Origin: Enterobacter mori
GTDB lineage: Bacteria > Pseudomonadota > Gammaproteobacteria > Enterobacterales > Enterobacteriaceae
Reading direction: 5' to 3'
NCBI RefSeq assembly: GCF_025244905.1
Contig: NZ_CP104285.1
Location: forward strand, 3,720,001-3,784,000
DNA: 64,000 nucleotides
A model generated the notes under the pieces. The model was not told where the DNA came from. It did not search any database and saw nothing but the letters and a program-made list of their open reading frames with translations. Of this stretch, positions 28,326 through 37,362 are shown in pieces (the stretch's first letter is position 1; every line of letters starts with the position of its first letter). Both the position numbers and the translations under genes were made by a program.

Positions 28326-28425
28326 GTATCTCTCCTTATGTGTTTCTGCCAGTGAAGCAAACTTGTGATCCTGTTTCCACTTCTTTGTCGCGTCATTTCT
28401 TTTTATCGCAGGGTGAGATAAGTTA

Positions 28426-28444
28426 AATGAAACATTGTTTCATT
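28426..28444. promoter_or_regulatory. KdgR-type operator before kdgF
   Basis: AATGAAACATTGTTTCATT fits the KdgR consensus AATRAAAYNNYRTTTYATT at every position. It ends 18 bases before the kdgF start, where a bound repressor would block the promoter or early transcription. Confidence 0.88.
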
Positions 28445-28462
28445 ACATAACGGAGCGGAGAG

Positions 28463-28786
28463 ATGTTTATTTTCCACAAAGAGACCACGCTTGAGGATCT
28501 GGGCAATGGCGTGACGCGGCGTATTCTGGCGCACGATGGAAAGATGATGGCGGTGGAGGTCAATTTTGAGCAGGGTGCGGTTGGCCCGATGCACAATCAC
28601 CCGCATGAACAGCTTACCTATGTGCTCTCCGGCGAATTCGAGTTTACGATAGGTGAAGAAAAGCAGATCGTGACGGCGGGCGATACGCTCTATAAAGCGC
28701 CGCACGTGATGCACGGCTGCGTTTGCCTGAAGCCCGGCACCCTGCTGGATACCTTTACGCCGGTGCGCGACGATTTCCTGAAGTAA
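28463..28786 (+). CDS. kdgF: KdgF, cupin enzyme of unsaturated uronate catabolism
   Basis: Small single-domain cupin, 107 residues. The metal-binding motif is HNHPHEQLTYVLSGEFEF (about 45-62), with a second cupin motif around GDTLYKAPHVMHG. It matches KdgF of pectinolytic enterobacteria, which converts the 4,5-unsaturated monouronates released by lyases into the linear keto form used by KduI. A perfect KdgR operator lies directly upstream. It is a single gene ending at a bidirectional terminator. Absent from this position in E. coli, so it belongs to the inserted pectin block. Confidence 0.92.
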   Translation: MFIFHKETTLEDLGNGVTRRILAHDGKMMAVEVNFEQGAVGPMHNHPHEQLTYVLSGEFEFTIGEEKQIVTAGDTLYKAPHVMHGCVCLKPGTLLDTFTPVRDDFLK

Positions 28787-28813
28787 AAAAAGGCGCTGAA
28801 TCAGCGCCTTTTT
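28785..28813. terminator. Bidirectional terminator between kdgF and fepE
   Basis: The stem GGCGCTGA/TCAGCGCC is flanked by A7 on the left and T5 on the right, so it can stop transcripts from both convergent genes. Confidence 0.92.
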
Positions 28814-28823
28814 ACTGTCGACG

Positions 28824-29966
28824 TTATTCTGTTGCTGGCGTTACGGCCGTTATCGGCTCTGGCAGCGGATTACGCGAGAGCATTGCCTCACGCAACAGCA
28901 CGCTGCCGCAGGCAAACAGCCCGCCCAGAATCCCTGCCAGCAGCACAATCAGGGCTTTGCCCGGACCGTCTTTTTTCACCGGCAGTGACGGTGAAAGCTG
29001 ATACTTGAAGGGGTCAAGCTTCACGTCTTCCACGGACAGTTTTTGCAGCTGAGCCAGATAGTATTCACGGTTCTGGAAATCTGCATTCAGCTCGGCCACG
29101 TCCTTCAGATTCTTTTCAATCTGCAGCTTTTGCGCAATACCGTCAGCACCCAGCGCCACGGAGTAGTCAGGATCGTCTTTTACCGCCTGTCCGTTGCTGT
29201 AAACAGGCTTCTTGATGCCTGCCGCGTTCGCCACTTCCAGCGAATAGTTAAGGCGCTGCAGGTTGGTGTTGTGGATATTGGTCAGACGCACGCGATCCAG
29301 TTCCAGCTGCTGCTGTACCACTTTCGTTTTCAGCGAGATCTGGTTACGGATATTTTCCATCGTCTCCTGCTCAACAATGCGGGAGATATAGTTGATGTAA
29401 CCTTCCAGAACCGTCTGCGCGTCTCCCGCCGTCGGGGCGGTAAAGCTTAGCGTCCATGAGATATACGGCGCTTTGTCTGCGTCTTTAACCTGCGTGTTAT
29501 CTATCGCTTTCATTTTCTCAGCAATATTCACCACTGCGCGGTGCAGCTCCAGCGGATCCACCTCGGTGCCTTCCAGCTGAGACATCACGTACGGGGAGGT
29601 TTTCATATACTCTTCGAGCAGCGACTGCGACTGAAACTTTTTGATGAACAGGTTAAACACGTCCCCGCGGTTAACTTTCGCGTCAACATCCAGCACCTGC
29701 AGCGTCACCATCATCTGGCGCAGCGTGTTCCACTGCGTCTGCTCGGCCGGGGTGATCACGGCTTTACTCGTCCATTTTTGCGGGATTAAAAACGCAATGG
29801 CCAACCCTACCACGGCAAACGCCAGGACGATCGCCACAATACGTTTTTTGGCCGCCAGAAGTACGTCTAACAATCCCAGAAGATCTATCTCTTTGGTGCT
29901 TACCGCCGGAGTGGCATAACGGGGAAAATCGAGGTCCGTGTTTTTCTTGAAATCCATCGCTGACAT
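28824..29966 (-). CDS. fepE: FepE, Wzz-type O-antigen chain-length regulator
   Basis: Polysaccharide co-polymerase of the inner membrane that sets very long O-antigen length. It has 380 residues from the ATG at 29966; a second ATG at 29957 is possible. The N-terminal membrane helix (IVAIVLAFAVVGLAIAFLIP) is followed by a large periplasmic coiled-coil domain and a C-terminal helix with the proline-rich entry SPSLPVKKDGPGKALIVLLAGILGG. The stretch YSLEVANAAGIKKPVYSNGQ is nearly identical to E. coli FepE. In E. coli the gene lies by the enterobactin genes; here it lies between kdgF and togM, on the opposite strand, which points to relocation. Confidence 0.92.
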   Translation of the reverse strand: MSAMDFKKNTDLDFPRYATPAVSTKEIDLLGLLDVLLAAKKRIVAIVLAFAVVGLAIAFLIPQKWTSKAVITPAEQTQWNTLRQMMVTLQVLDVDAKVNRGDVFNLFIKKFQSQSLLEEYMKTSPYVMSQLEGTEVDPLELHRAVVNIAEKMKAIDNTQVKDADKAPYISWTLSFTAPTAGDAQTVLEGYINYISRIVEQETMENIRNQISLKTKVVQQQLELDRVRLTNIHNTNLQRLNYSLEVANAAGIKKPVYSNGQAVKDDPDYSVALGADGIAQKLQIEKNLKDVAELNADFQNREYYLAQLQKLSVEDVKLDPFKYQLSPSLPVKKDGPGKALIVLLAGILGGLFACGSVLLREAMLSRNPLPEPITAVTPATE

Positions 29967-30496
29967 AACCGTTCTTCTTTTAGGGGTGCAGTAAATTTCT
30001 GCCTGATTGGTTGCAGTGGTCGGATGATACAAGAAAGTAAGAATAATCTGAATGCCGGATTGTTCTATCTGTAGACCGACTATCAGATTTAGTAGGAAGT
30101 TTCTAAACGGTATTGTTCTTATTAATCATTCGGTTTCTTACCCACCTTTCCTTACTGCCGGGTGCGATTGTGTGAAATAGCGCAAAAATGCCACCCTCAT
30201 CACCTTATTGAAACAGCGTTTCGACGCCGATCACATTTCCATCATTAAGCGAATGACGCAGAAATAAATAGCAATAATATAAAATAAAACGTTGTTTTAG
30301 TATTCAAGAACACCGGTTCGTAAGTTTTGAAACTCGTCCATAACGCATTAAGGCAACGTTAATAAAAGCCTTATAAAACATAATGTAAAGATCAACACAT
30401 CACCTGACATATTCCCTCTCGCGCTAAGCAGGGCAAGCGCGAGAAGTTGTAACAAGCCAGATTCCGTTTTAACCATTGATCGCCAGGTAGGTATGT
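29967..30496. promoter_or_regulatory. Divergent fepE-togM promoter region with KdgR-type operators
   Basis: This 530-base gap has no gene. On the togM side AATAAAACGTTGTTTTAGT (30283-30301) fits the KdgR consensus except at one position, and ATTGAAACAGCGTTTCGAC (30207-30225) is a weaker copy. The stretch is AT-rich. I could not place promoter boxes or a CRP site with confidence. Confidence 0.75.
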
Positions 30497-31387
30497 ATGA
30501 ATGAAAACAAGCTGCTGGGGTTAGCGTGGATATCTCCCTACATCATCGGGTTGATACTCTTTACCGCCTTCCCCTTTGTTTCATCGTTTTTCCTCAGTTT
30601 TACGGATTACGATTTAATGAGTCCGCCGGTGTTTAACGGCATTGAGAACTATCGCTACATGTTTACCGAAGACACGCTCTTCTGGACATCCATGGGCGTA
30701 ACCTTTGCTTACGTATTTTTAACCATCCCGTTAAAGCTCGCGTTCGCATTAGGGATTGCGTTTGTTCTGAACTTTAAATTGCGCGGCATCGGCTTCTTCC
30801 GTACGGCCTACTATATTCCGTCCATCCTCGGCAGCTCCGTCGCCATCGCCGTTCTGTGGCGCGCGCTGTTTGCCATTGATGGCCTGCTAAACAGCTTTAT
30901 CGGTGTATTTGGTTTCGACCCGGTGAACTGGCTCGGCGAGCCGTCGCTTGCGCTGATGTCCGTTACCCTGCTGCGCGTCTGGCAGTTCGGCTCTGCAATG
31001 GTCATCTTCCTGGCCGCGCTGCAAAACGTCCCACAATCGCAGTATGAAGCGGCGATGATCGATGGCGCATCCAAATGGCAAATGTTCACAAAAGTGACGG
31101 TGCCGCTGATTACGCCGGTGATCTTCTTCAACTTCATCATGCAGACCACCCAGGCGTTCCAGGAATTTACCGGACCGTACGTGATTACCGGCGGCGGGCC
31201 GACCTACTCGACCTATCTGTTCTCGCTCTACATCTACGACACCGCGTTCAAATACTTCGATATGGGCTATGGCGCGGCGCTGGCGTGGGTTCTGTTCCTG
31301 GTGGTCGCCGTCTTTGCCGGTATCGCCTTTAAGTCGTCGAAATACTGGGTGTTCTACTCCGCCGATAAAGGAGGCAAAAATGGCTGA
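30497..31387 (+). CDS. togM: Oligogalacturonide ABC importer, permease TogM
   Basis: Membrane permease of the CUT1 (MalF-like) sugar ABC family, 296 residues with six membrane segments. The EAA loop that contacts the ATPase is YEAAMIDGASKWQMFTKVTVPLITP (about 178-202). The start MNENKLLGLAWISPYIIGL follows AGGTAGGT. With togN, togA and togB it forms the four-gene Tog system known from Dickeya for importing oligogalacturonides from pectin breakdown. It shares 8 bases with togN. The KdgR-type operators lie 200-290 bases upstream, leaving room for a long leader. Confidence 0.9.
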   Translation: MNENKLLGLAWISPYIIGLILFTAFPFVSSFFLSFTDYDLMSPPVFNGIENYRYMFTEDTLFWTSMGVTFAYVFLTIPLKLAFALGIAFVLNFKLRGIGFFRTAYYIPSILGSSVAIAVLWRALFAIDGLLNSFIGVFGFDPVNWLGEPSLALMSVTLLRVWQFGSAMVIFLAALQNVPQSQYEAAMIDGASKWQMFTKVTVPLITPVIFFNFIMQTTQAFQEFTGPYVITGGGPTYSTYLFSLYIYDTAFKYFDMGYGAALAWVLFLVVAVFAGIAFKSSKYWVFYSADKGGKNG

Positions 31388-32282
31388 TATTCAGGAACTC
31401 TCCACGGCAAGAAGCGTTGCAGAGCGCGAAGTCGCCCGTACGCTGCGCAGAGAGAAAATCAACGCCAGTATTCGCTACACGATCCTGCTGATTGTCGGCC
31501 TGCTGATGCTCTACCCGCTGGTGTGGATGTTCTCGGCCTCGTTCAAACCGAACCACGAGATCTTCACCACCCTGAGCCTGTGGCCAGCGCACGCCACCTG
31601 GGACGGCTTTGTGAACGGCTGGAAAACCGGGACCGAATACAACTTCGGCCATTACATGCTCAACACCTTTAAGTATGTGATCCCGAAAGTGATCCTGACC
31701 ATTATCTCGTCCACCATCGTGGCGTACGGCTTTGCCCGCTTCGAGATCCCGTGGAAGAAATTCTGGTTCGCCACGCTCATCACCACCATGCTGCTGCCCA
31801 GCACCGTGCTGCTGATCCCGCAGTACCTGATGTTCCGTGAAATGGGCATGCTCAACAGCTATATGCCGCTGTATCTGCCGCTGGCCTTCGCCACGCAGGG
31901 GTTCTTCGTCTTCATGCTGATCCAGTTCCTGCGCGGCGTGCCGCGTGACATGGAGGAAGCGGCGCAAATCGACGGCTGTAACTCCTTCCAGGTGCTGTGG
32001 TACGTGGTGGTGCCGATCCTGAAACCGGCCATTATCTCCGTTGCCCTGTTCCAGTTCATGTGGTCGATGAACGACTTTATCGGGCCGCTGATTTACGTCT
32101 ACAGCGTGGACAAATACCCGATTGCACTGGCGCTGAAAATGTCCATCGACGTGACCGAAGGTGCGCCGTGGAACGAAATTCTGGCAATGGCGAGCATCTC
32201 CATTCTGCCATCCATCATTGTCTTCTTCCTGGCACAGCGCTACTTCGTACAGGGCGTCACCAGCAGCGGAATTAAAGGTTAA
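31380..32282 (+). CDS. togN: Oligogalacturonide ABC importer, permease TogN
   Basis: Second permease, MalG-like, 300 residues from the ATG at 31380 (MADIQELSTARSVAEREVA); an upstream in-frame start at 31269 lies inside togM and is rejected. AAAGGAGG is placed just before this ATG, inside the togM end. Six membrane segments and the EAA loop MEEAAQIDGCNSFQVLWYVVVPILKP are present. It pairs with TogM to form the transmembrane channel. Confidence 0.9.
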   Translation: MADIQELSTARSVAEREVARTLRREKINASIRYTILLIVGLLMLYPLVWMFSASFKPNHEIFTTLSLWPAHATWDGFVNGWKTGTEYNFGHYMLNTFKYVIPKVILTIISSTIVAYGFARFEIPWKKFWFATLITTMLLPSTVLLIPQYLMFREMGMLNSYMPLYLPLAFATQGFFVFMLIQFLRGVPRDMEEAAQIDGCNSFQVLWYVVVPILKPAIISVALFQFMWSMNDFIGPLIYVYSVDKYPIALALKMSIDVTEGAPWNEILAMASISILPSIIVFFLAQRYFVQGVTSSGIKG

Positions 32283-32294
32283 GAGGGAAATATC

Positions 32295-33422
32295 ATGGCT
32301 GAAGTAATCTTCAACAAACTGGAAAAGGTCTACTCCAACGGCTTCAAAGCGGTACATGCTATCGACCTTTCTATCTCCGAAGGGGAATTTATGGTGATTG
32401 TCGGGCCGTCCGGCTGCGCCAAATCCACTACCCTGCGCATGCTGGCCGGGCTGGAAACCATCAGCGGCGGCGAAGTGCGGATCGGCAATAAGATTGTGAA
32501 CAACCTCGCGCCGAAGGAGCGCGGGATTGCGATGGTGTTCCAGAACTACGCGCTCTATCCGCACATGACGGTGCGCGAGAACCTAGCCTTCGGCCTGAAG
32601 CTGAGCAAGCTGCCGAAAGATCAGATTGAGTCTCAGGTGAACGAAGCGGCGAAAATTCTGGAACTGGAGGAACTGCTCGACCGCCTGCCGCGCCAGCTTT
32701 CCGGCGGCCAGGCGCAGCGCGTGGCGGTAGGCCGCGCGATTGTGAAAAAGCCGGACGTGTTCCTGTTCGACGAGCCGTTATCCAACCTCGACGCCAAGCT
32801 GCGCGCCTCGATGCGAATCCGAATTTCTGACCTGCACAAGCAGCTGAAAGCCTCCGGTAAACCGGCCACCACCGTCTACGTCACCCACGACCAGACCGAA
32901 GCGATGACCATGGGCGACCGCATCTGCGTGATGAAGCTCGGCCACATCATGCAGGTGGACACGCCAGATAACCTCTACCACAAGCCGAAGAACATGTTCG
33001 TGGCGGGCTTTATCGGCGCGCCGGAGATGAACATTCGCAAAAGCCTGCTGGTGGAAAAAGCGGGGCAACTGCACATTGCCATCGGCAATGAAACCATGCC
33101 GCTAAACGCGGAAAAGCAGGAGAAAGTTTCCGCATACGCAGGTCAGGAGGTCTTCTACGGCGTGCGCCCGGAGTTCGTGTCCCTCTCTGACGAGCCGTTC
33201 CAGGACGGCGGCTGCAGCGGCGAGATGGTGCGCGTCGAGAACATGGGCCACGAATTCTTTGTGTACCTGAAAGTCGCGGACTACGAACTGACCGCCAGAA
33301 TTCCTTCCGATGAAGCTAAGCCAATGATTGATAAAGGCCTTCACCGCAAGGTGTACTTCACGTTTGATATGAACAAGTGTCATATTTTTGACGCAAAAAC
33401 TGAACAGAACCTCTCTCTCTGA
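32295..33422 (+). CDS. togA: Oligogalacturonide ABC importer, ATPase TogA
   Basis: ATP-binding subunit of the MalK/UgpC/MsmX type, 375 residues. Walker A is GPSGCAKS (with Ala where GxxGxGKS has Gly), the signature is LSGGQAQRVAVGRA, Walker B is VFLFDEPLSNLDAKL, and the switch His is in VYVTHDQTEAMTMGD. The C-terminal OB-type regulatory domain follows (about 235-375). It lies 12 bases after togN in the same operon and energises uptake through TogM and TogN. Confidence 0.92.
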   Translation: MAEVIFNKLEKVYSNGFKAVHAIDLSISEGEFMVIVGPSGCAKSTTLRMLAGLETISGGEVRIGNKIVNNLAPKERGIAMVFQNYALYPHMTVRENLAFGLKLSKLPKDQIESQVNEAAKILELEELLDRLPRQLSGGQAQRVAVGRAIVKKPDVFLFDEPLSNLDAKLRASMRIRISDLHKQLKASGKPATTVYVTHDQTEAMTMGDRICVMKLGHIMQVDTPDNLYHKPKNMFVAGFIGAPEMNIRKSLLVEKAGQLHIAIGNETMPLNAEKQEKVSAYAGQEVFYGVRPEFVSLSDEPFQDGGCSGEMVRVENMGHEFFVYLKVADYELTARIPSDEAKPMIDKGLHRKVYFTFDMNKCHIFDAKTEQNLSL

Positions 33423-33435
33423 TGGAGTGATAAAA

Positions 33436-34722
33436 ATGAAAAAAGTGCTTTTAAGCGCAGCAATCTCCGCGACTCTGGGCCTTACCGCTTTGCCATCGAT
33501 GGCGCAAAATGTTGATTTACGCATGTCCTGGTGGGGCGGCAACGGTCGTCACCAGGTCACGCTGAAAGCCCTGGAGGAGTTCCACAAGCAGAACCCGGAC
33601 ATCAATGTGAAGGCTGAGTACACCGGCTGGGACGGTCATCTCTCCCGTCTGACCACCCAGATTGCGGGCGGTACCGAGCCGGACGTGATGCAGACCAACT
33701 GGAACTGGCTGCCGATCTTCTCCAAAACCGGCGACGGCTTTTACGATCTGAACAAAATGAAGGACGTGATCGACCTGACGCAGTTCGATCCGAAAGAGCT
33801 GCAGTCCACCACCGTTAACGGCAAGCTGAACGGCATTCCGATCTCCGTGACCGCGCGCGTGTTCTACTTCAACGACGAGACCTGGAAAAAAGCAGGCGTT
33901 GAATACCCGAAAACCTGGGACGAGCTGATGGCGGCGGGCAAGACGTTCGAGAGCAAGCTCGGCAAGCAATACTACCCGGTCGTGCTGGAGCATCAGGACA
34001 CGCTGGCGCTGCTGAATTCCTACATGATCCAGAAGTACAACATCCCTGCGGTGGACGAGAAAACCAAAAAATTCAGCTACTCCAAAGAGCAGTGGGTGGA
34101 GTTCTTCCAGACCTACAAAAAGCTGGTGGATAGCCACGTGATGCCGGATACCAAATACTACGCGTCGTTTGGTAAGAGCAACATGTATGAGATGAAGCCG
34201 TGGATCCAGGGCGAATGGGGCGGCACCTACATGTGGAACTCGACCATCAACAAGTATTCCGACAACCTGAAGCCACCGGCGAAGCTGGAGCTGGGCAGCT
34301 ACCCTATGCTGCCGGGTGCCACCGATGCGGGACTGTTCTTCAAACCGGCGCAGATGCTGTCGATTGGTAAATCCACCAAAAACCCGGAAGCGGCGGCGAA
34401 GCTGATTAACTTCCTGCTCAACAGCAAAGAAGGGGTTGATACGCTGGGTCTTGAGCGCGGCGTTCCGCTGAGCAAAGCGGCGGTGCAGTTCCTGACCGAG
34501 GACGGTACCATTAAAGAGAACGACCCGTCCGTTGCGGGCCTGCGCCTGGCGCAGTCGCTGCCAGCGAAGCTTACCGTGTCGCCTTACTTTGACGACCCGC
34601 AGATTGTGGCCCAGTTCGGGACGTCACTGCAGTATATCGATTACGGTCAGAAAACCGTGGAAGAGACGGCGGCTGACTTCCAGCGTCAGGCGGAGCGTAT
34701 TTTGAGACGTGCGATGCGGTAA
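33436..34722 (+). CDS. togB: Oligogalacturonide-binding periplasmic protein TogB
   Basis: Extracytoplasmic solute-binding protein, family 1, 428 residues from the ATG at 33436, preceded by GGAG. The signal peptide is MKKVLLSAAISATLGLTALPSMA, and the mature protein starts QNVDLRMSWWGGNGRH, a sugar-binding start rich in aromatic residues (WWGG, NWNW). It delivers oligogalacturonides to TogMN. It is the last gene of the operon and ends before a REP pair. Substrate identity is by resemblance to Dickeya TogB and by the adjacent pectin genes. Confidence 0.9.
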   Translation: MKKVLLSAAISATLGLTALPSMAQNVDLRMSWWGGNGRHQVTLKALEEFHKQNPDINVKAEYTGWDGHLSRLTTQIAGGTEPDVMQTNWNWLPIFSKTGDGFYDLNKMKDVIDLTQFDPKELQSTTVNGKLNGIPISVTARVFYFNDETWKKAGVEYPKTWDELMAAGKTFESKLGKQYYPVVLEHQDTLALLNSYMIQKYNIPAVDEKTKKFSYSKEQWVEFFQTYKKLVDSHVMPDTKYYASFGKSNMYEMKPWIQGEWGGTYMWNSTINKYSDNLKPPAKLELGSYPMLPGATDAGLFFKPAQMLSIGKSTKNPEAAAKLINFLLNSKEGVDTLGLERGVPLSKAAVQFLTEDGTIKENDPSVAGLRLAQSLPAKLTVSPYFDDPQIVAQFGTSLQYIDYGQKTVEETAADFQRQAERILRRAMR

Positions 34723-34729
34723 ACACAAA

Positions 34730-34799
34730 GCCGGGTGGCGCTTACGCTTACCCGGCCTACAGGCTATCGTAGGCCCGGTAAGCGTAAGCGCCACCGGGC
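34730..34799. repeat. REP pair between togB and araE
   Basis: Two inverted REP palindromes: GCCGGGTGGCG...CCCGGC (34730-34756) and GCCCGGTAAGC...ACCGGGC (34773-34799). They lie between convergent genes, and their loops are complementary (GCGCTTACGC and GCGTAAGCGC). Confidence 0.88.
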
Positions 34800-34806
34800 A
34801 ATAAAA

Positions 34807-36222
34807 TCACACGCCTATGTTTCTTAATTTCTCCCCTGCCATCAGCTTGCGTTCAATATGCTCCAGCGTCACGCCTTTGGTTTCAGGGATCAGCCAGAAC
34901 GTTACGCCAATAAACGCCACGTTCAGCACCGTATAGAGCCAGAAGGTTCCCGCTGCGCCAATCGCATCCAGCAGCGTCAGGAAGGTCGCACCGATAATCA
35001 TGTTCGACACCCAGTTGGTGGTGGTGGAACAGGTGATACCAAAATCACGGCACTTCAGCGGCTGAATTTCAGAGCACAGGATCCACACCACCGGTGCGGC
35101 GCTCATCGCATAACCGGCGATGCACATCATGGTCATGCCGACGGAGAGCCACGACAACCCGCTTGAGGCCGTGCCGTTATCAAACTGCATCAGGCAGTAG
35201 CCGAGGATCAGCGTACCGAGGGCCATCACGCTAAAGCCAATCTTCAGCGCCGGTTTACGTCCGGCTTTATCCACGGTGAATACCGCAATAAATGTCGCGA
35301 ACATAAAGGTCAGCCCCACCACCAGCGTGGCAATCATCTGCTGTTCGGTCGTCGTGAACCCGGCCATTTTGAAGATGCGCGGCGCGTAATACATGATGAT
35401 GTTCATCCCGGTGAACTGCTGCATCGCCTGGAGCAGCATGCCGAGGAACACCGCGCGGCGCACGTTGCGGTTGACCTTAAACAGCGCCCAGCCTCCCTGC
35501 TTCAGCTTCAGGCTTTCGCGGATTTCGTTCAGCTCTTCACGCGCTTTTTCCGAGGTATCGCGCAGCATGCGCAGCACCTCTTCCGCCTCCACGTGACGCC
35601 CCTTTTGCGCCAGCCAGCGCGGGCTGTTCGGCAGGAAAATCACCAGCACGATCAGCAGCAGCGCAGGCAGCGCCAGTACGCCAAGCATCGCGCGCCAGTT
35701 GCCGCTGTAGCTAAAGTACGTATCAGACAGGAACGCCAGCACGATGCCGAGCGTCACCATCAACTGGTACATGCTGATCATCTTCCCGCGCACGTTCTCG
35801 CTCGCCATTTCGGAGAGGTACAGCGGCGCGGTATAAGACGCAATCCCCACCGCCACGCCCAGCAGCACGCGGGAGAGCAGCAGTACCTCCACGTTCGTGG
35901 CAAACGCCGAGCCAATCGAACCCGCGACGAACAGGATCGCTCCGACCATCAGGCTGTATTTGCGCCCGAGGCGGAACGACAGCCAGCCGTTAAACAGCGC
36001 GCCGATAGCCGCGCCGAGCATCATGCTGCTCACCACCCACTCCTGCAGGCGGTTACTCAGCGTAAAGTGATCGGTAATAAACGGCAGCGCCCCGGCAATC
36101 ACGCCGATATCCAGACCAAATAGCAAACCGGCCACGGCTGCCGCAATAGAGACGAACTGATTCATGCGTCGGGTATCGCGCAACGCGGCGGGCATCAGGG
36201 TAGAGTCATTTATAGATGTCAT
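34807..36222 (-). CDS. araE: Arabinose-proton symporter AraE
   Basis: Low-affinity L-arabinose/H+ symporter of the sugar-porter MFS family, 471 residues (472 in E. coli) with twelve membrane segments. Signature motifs: [14 protein letters not shown] (RXGRR-like), [29 protein letters not shown] and [12 protein letters not shown]. The N terminus [21 protein letters not shown] matches the family. In E. coli ygeA and araE are neighbours; here kdgF, fepE and togMNAB lie between them. Confidence 0.95.
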   Translation of the reverse strand: MTSINDSTLMPAALRDTRRMNQFVSIAAAVAGLLFGLDIGVIAGALPFITDHFTLSNRLQEWVVSSMMLGAAIGALFNGWLSFRLGRKYSLMVGAILFVAGSIGSAFATNVEVLLLSRVLLGVAVGIASYTAPLYLSEMASENVRGKMISMYQLMVTLGIVLAFLSDTYFSYSGNWRAMLGVLALPALLLIVLVIFLPNSPRWLAQKGRHVEAEEVLRMLRDTSEKAREELNEIRESLKLKQGGWALFKVNRNVRRAVFLGMLLQAMQQFTGMNIIMYYAPRIFKMAGFTTTEQQMIATLVVGLTFMFATFIAVFTVDKAGRKPALKIGFSVMALGTLILGYCLMQFDNGTASSGLSWLSVGMTMMCIAGYAMSAAPVVWILCSEIQPLKCRDFGITCSTTTNWVSNMIIGATFLTLLDAIGAAGTFWLYTVLNVAFIGVTFWLIPETKGVTLEHIERKLMAGEKLRNIGV

Positions 36223-36490
36223 ATTTTTCCTGCCTCAACAGCAAAATTCGTTAAGTGAAATTACGAGATAGTGAAGAAAAGTGTCAGGCGGGAATTCGTG
36301 AAGATATGGATTATTTCGCTATGGCATCGCGATCTGTGATGGACATTACAATTTCAACTAATGCTGAATAAGCACCGTTTTTTATTAATCACCTAATATT
36401 TAAGCAATAAAATTGTGATACGCGTCATTTATGCATTTCCAGTATGGATTTTTCATCTTATGCCATATGGATAATGGCAATTTTTATGCC
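36223..36490. promoter_or_regulatory. araE upstream region with possible AraC half-sites
   Basis: Gene-free AT-rich stretch. Two TATGGA half-sites occur at 36443-36448 and 36466-36471, in the same orientation and 23 bases apart, recalling AraC I1-I2 pairs (TCCATA on the araE strand, spaced 21 in E. coli). The rest of the AraC consensus is poorly kept, so this is tentative. Confidence 0.35.
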
Positions 36491-36520
36491 AAAAAAAACC
36501 TCCGCCCGAGGGCAGAGGTT
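36491..36520 (-). terminator. Rho-independent terminator of kduID
   Basis: On the minus strand an AACCTCTGCCC/GGGCGGAGGTT stem with one mismatch is followed by T8, starting 17 bases after the kduD stop. Confidence 0.9.
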
Positions 36521-36537
36521 CTTCATTGCAGGCGGAA

Positions 36538-37299
36538 TTAACGCGCCAGCCAGCCGCCGTCGACGGCCACGGTGTAGCCGTTGATATAGTCAGAAGCCGG
36601 GGATGCCAGGAACACAATCGGCCCCATCAGATCGCTCGGCAGACCCCAGCGCCCCGCAGGGATACGCTCCAGGATTGCCGCGCTGCGCTCTTCATCCGCG
36701 CGCAGCTGCTGGGTGTTGTTGGTGGCCATGTAGCCTGGCGCAATCGCGTTAACGTTGATGTTGTGCTGCGCCCACTCGTTGGCCAGCAGACGGGTAACGC
36801 CCATCACCGCACTTTTCGACGCGGTGTAAGACGGCACGCGGATACCGCCCTGGAAGGAGAGCATGGAGGCGATATTAATGATCTTGCCGCCTTTGCCCTG
36901 GGCGATAAAGTGCTTCGCCGCTGCCTGAGACATAAAGAACACGCTCTTAATGTTCAGGTTCATGACGTCGTCCCAGTCGCGTTCGCTGAAGTTGATCGCG
37001 TCTTCGCGACGGATCAAACCCGCGTTGTTCACCAGGATATCGATATGACCAAATTCCGCCACCGCGCGATCCAGCAGTTCAGGGATTGCGTCGATTTTAC
37101 GCAGGTCGGCGGTCAGGCTCAGGAAACGGCGACCCAGCGCGGTGACGCGCTCGATGGTTTCAGTCGGCTCAACAATGTTGATACCGACGATGTCGCAGCC
37201 CGCTTCCGCCAGACCTAACGCCATACCCTGACCCAGCCCGGTGTCACAACCGGAAACCACAGCCACTTTACCCTGCAGAGAAAATGCATCCAGAATCAT
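36538..37299 (-). CDS. kduD: 2-deoxy-D-gluconate 3-dehydrogenase KduD
   Basis: Short-chain dehydrogenase reducing 2,5-diketo-3-deoxygluconate to 2-keto-3-deoxygluconate, the last step before KdgK. 253 residues as in E. coli. The cofactor loop is VVSGCDTGLGQGMALGLAEAG (TGxxxGxG form with Cys-Asp), then NNAGLI, and the catalytic Tyr and Lys are in YTASKSAVMG. It follows kduI by 63 bases in one transcription unit controlled from the KdgR-type site before kduI. Confidence 0.96.
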   Translation of the reverse strand: MILDAFSLQGKVAVVSGCDTGLGQGMALGLAEAGCDIVGINIVEPTETIERVTALGRRFLSLTADLRKIDAIPELLDRAVAEFGHIDILVNNAGLIRREDAINFSERDWDDVMNLNIKSVFFMSQAAAKHFIAQGKGGKIINIASMLSFQGGIRVPSYTASKSAVMGVTRLLANEWAQHNINVNAIAPGYMATNNTQQLRADEERSAAILERIPAGRWGLPSDLMGPIVFLASPASDYINGYTVAVDGGWLAR

Positions 37300-37362
37300 G
37301 TTTGTTCCTTAATCGTTCAGCGCCTGTCACCAACAGGCAGGTTTATGCTTCACTGCCTGCGA

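Noticed and set aside
31329..32564. A 411-codon minus-strand frame over togN and togA
   Set aside because: It is the complement of two conserved transporter genes; its product is rich in His, Arg and Gln with no fold signature.
36443..36471. A firm AraC-controlled araE promoter
   Set aside because: Only the TATGGA halves are kept and the spacing is 23 rather than 21 bases, so I list it only as a tentative region.
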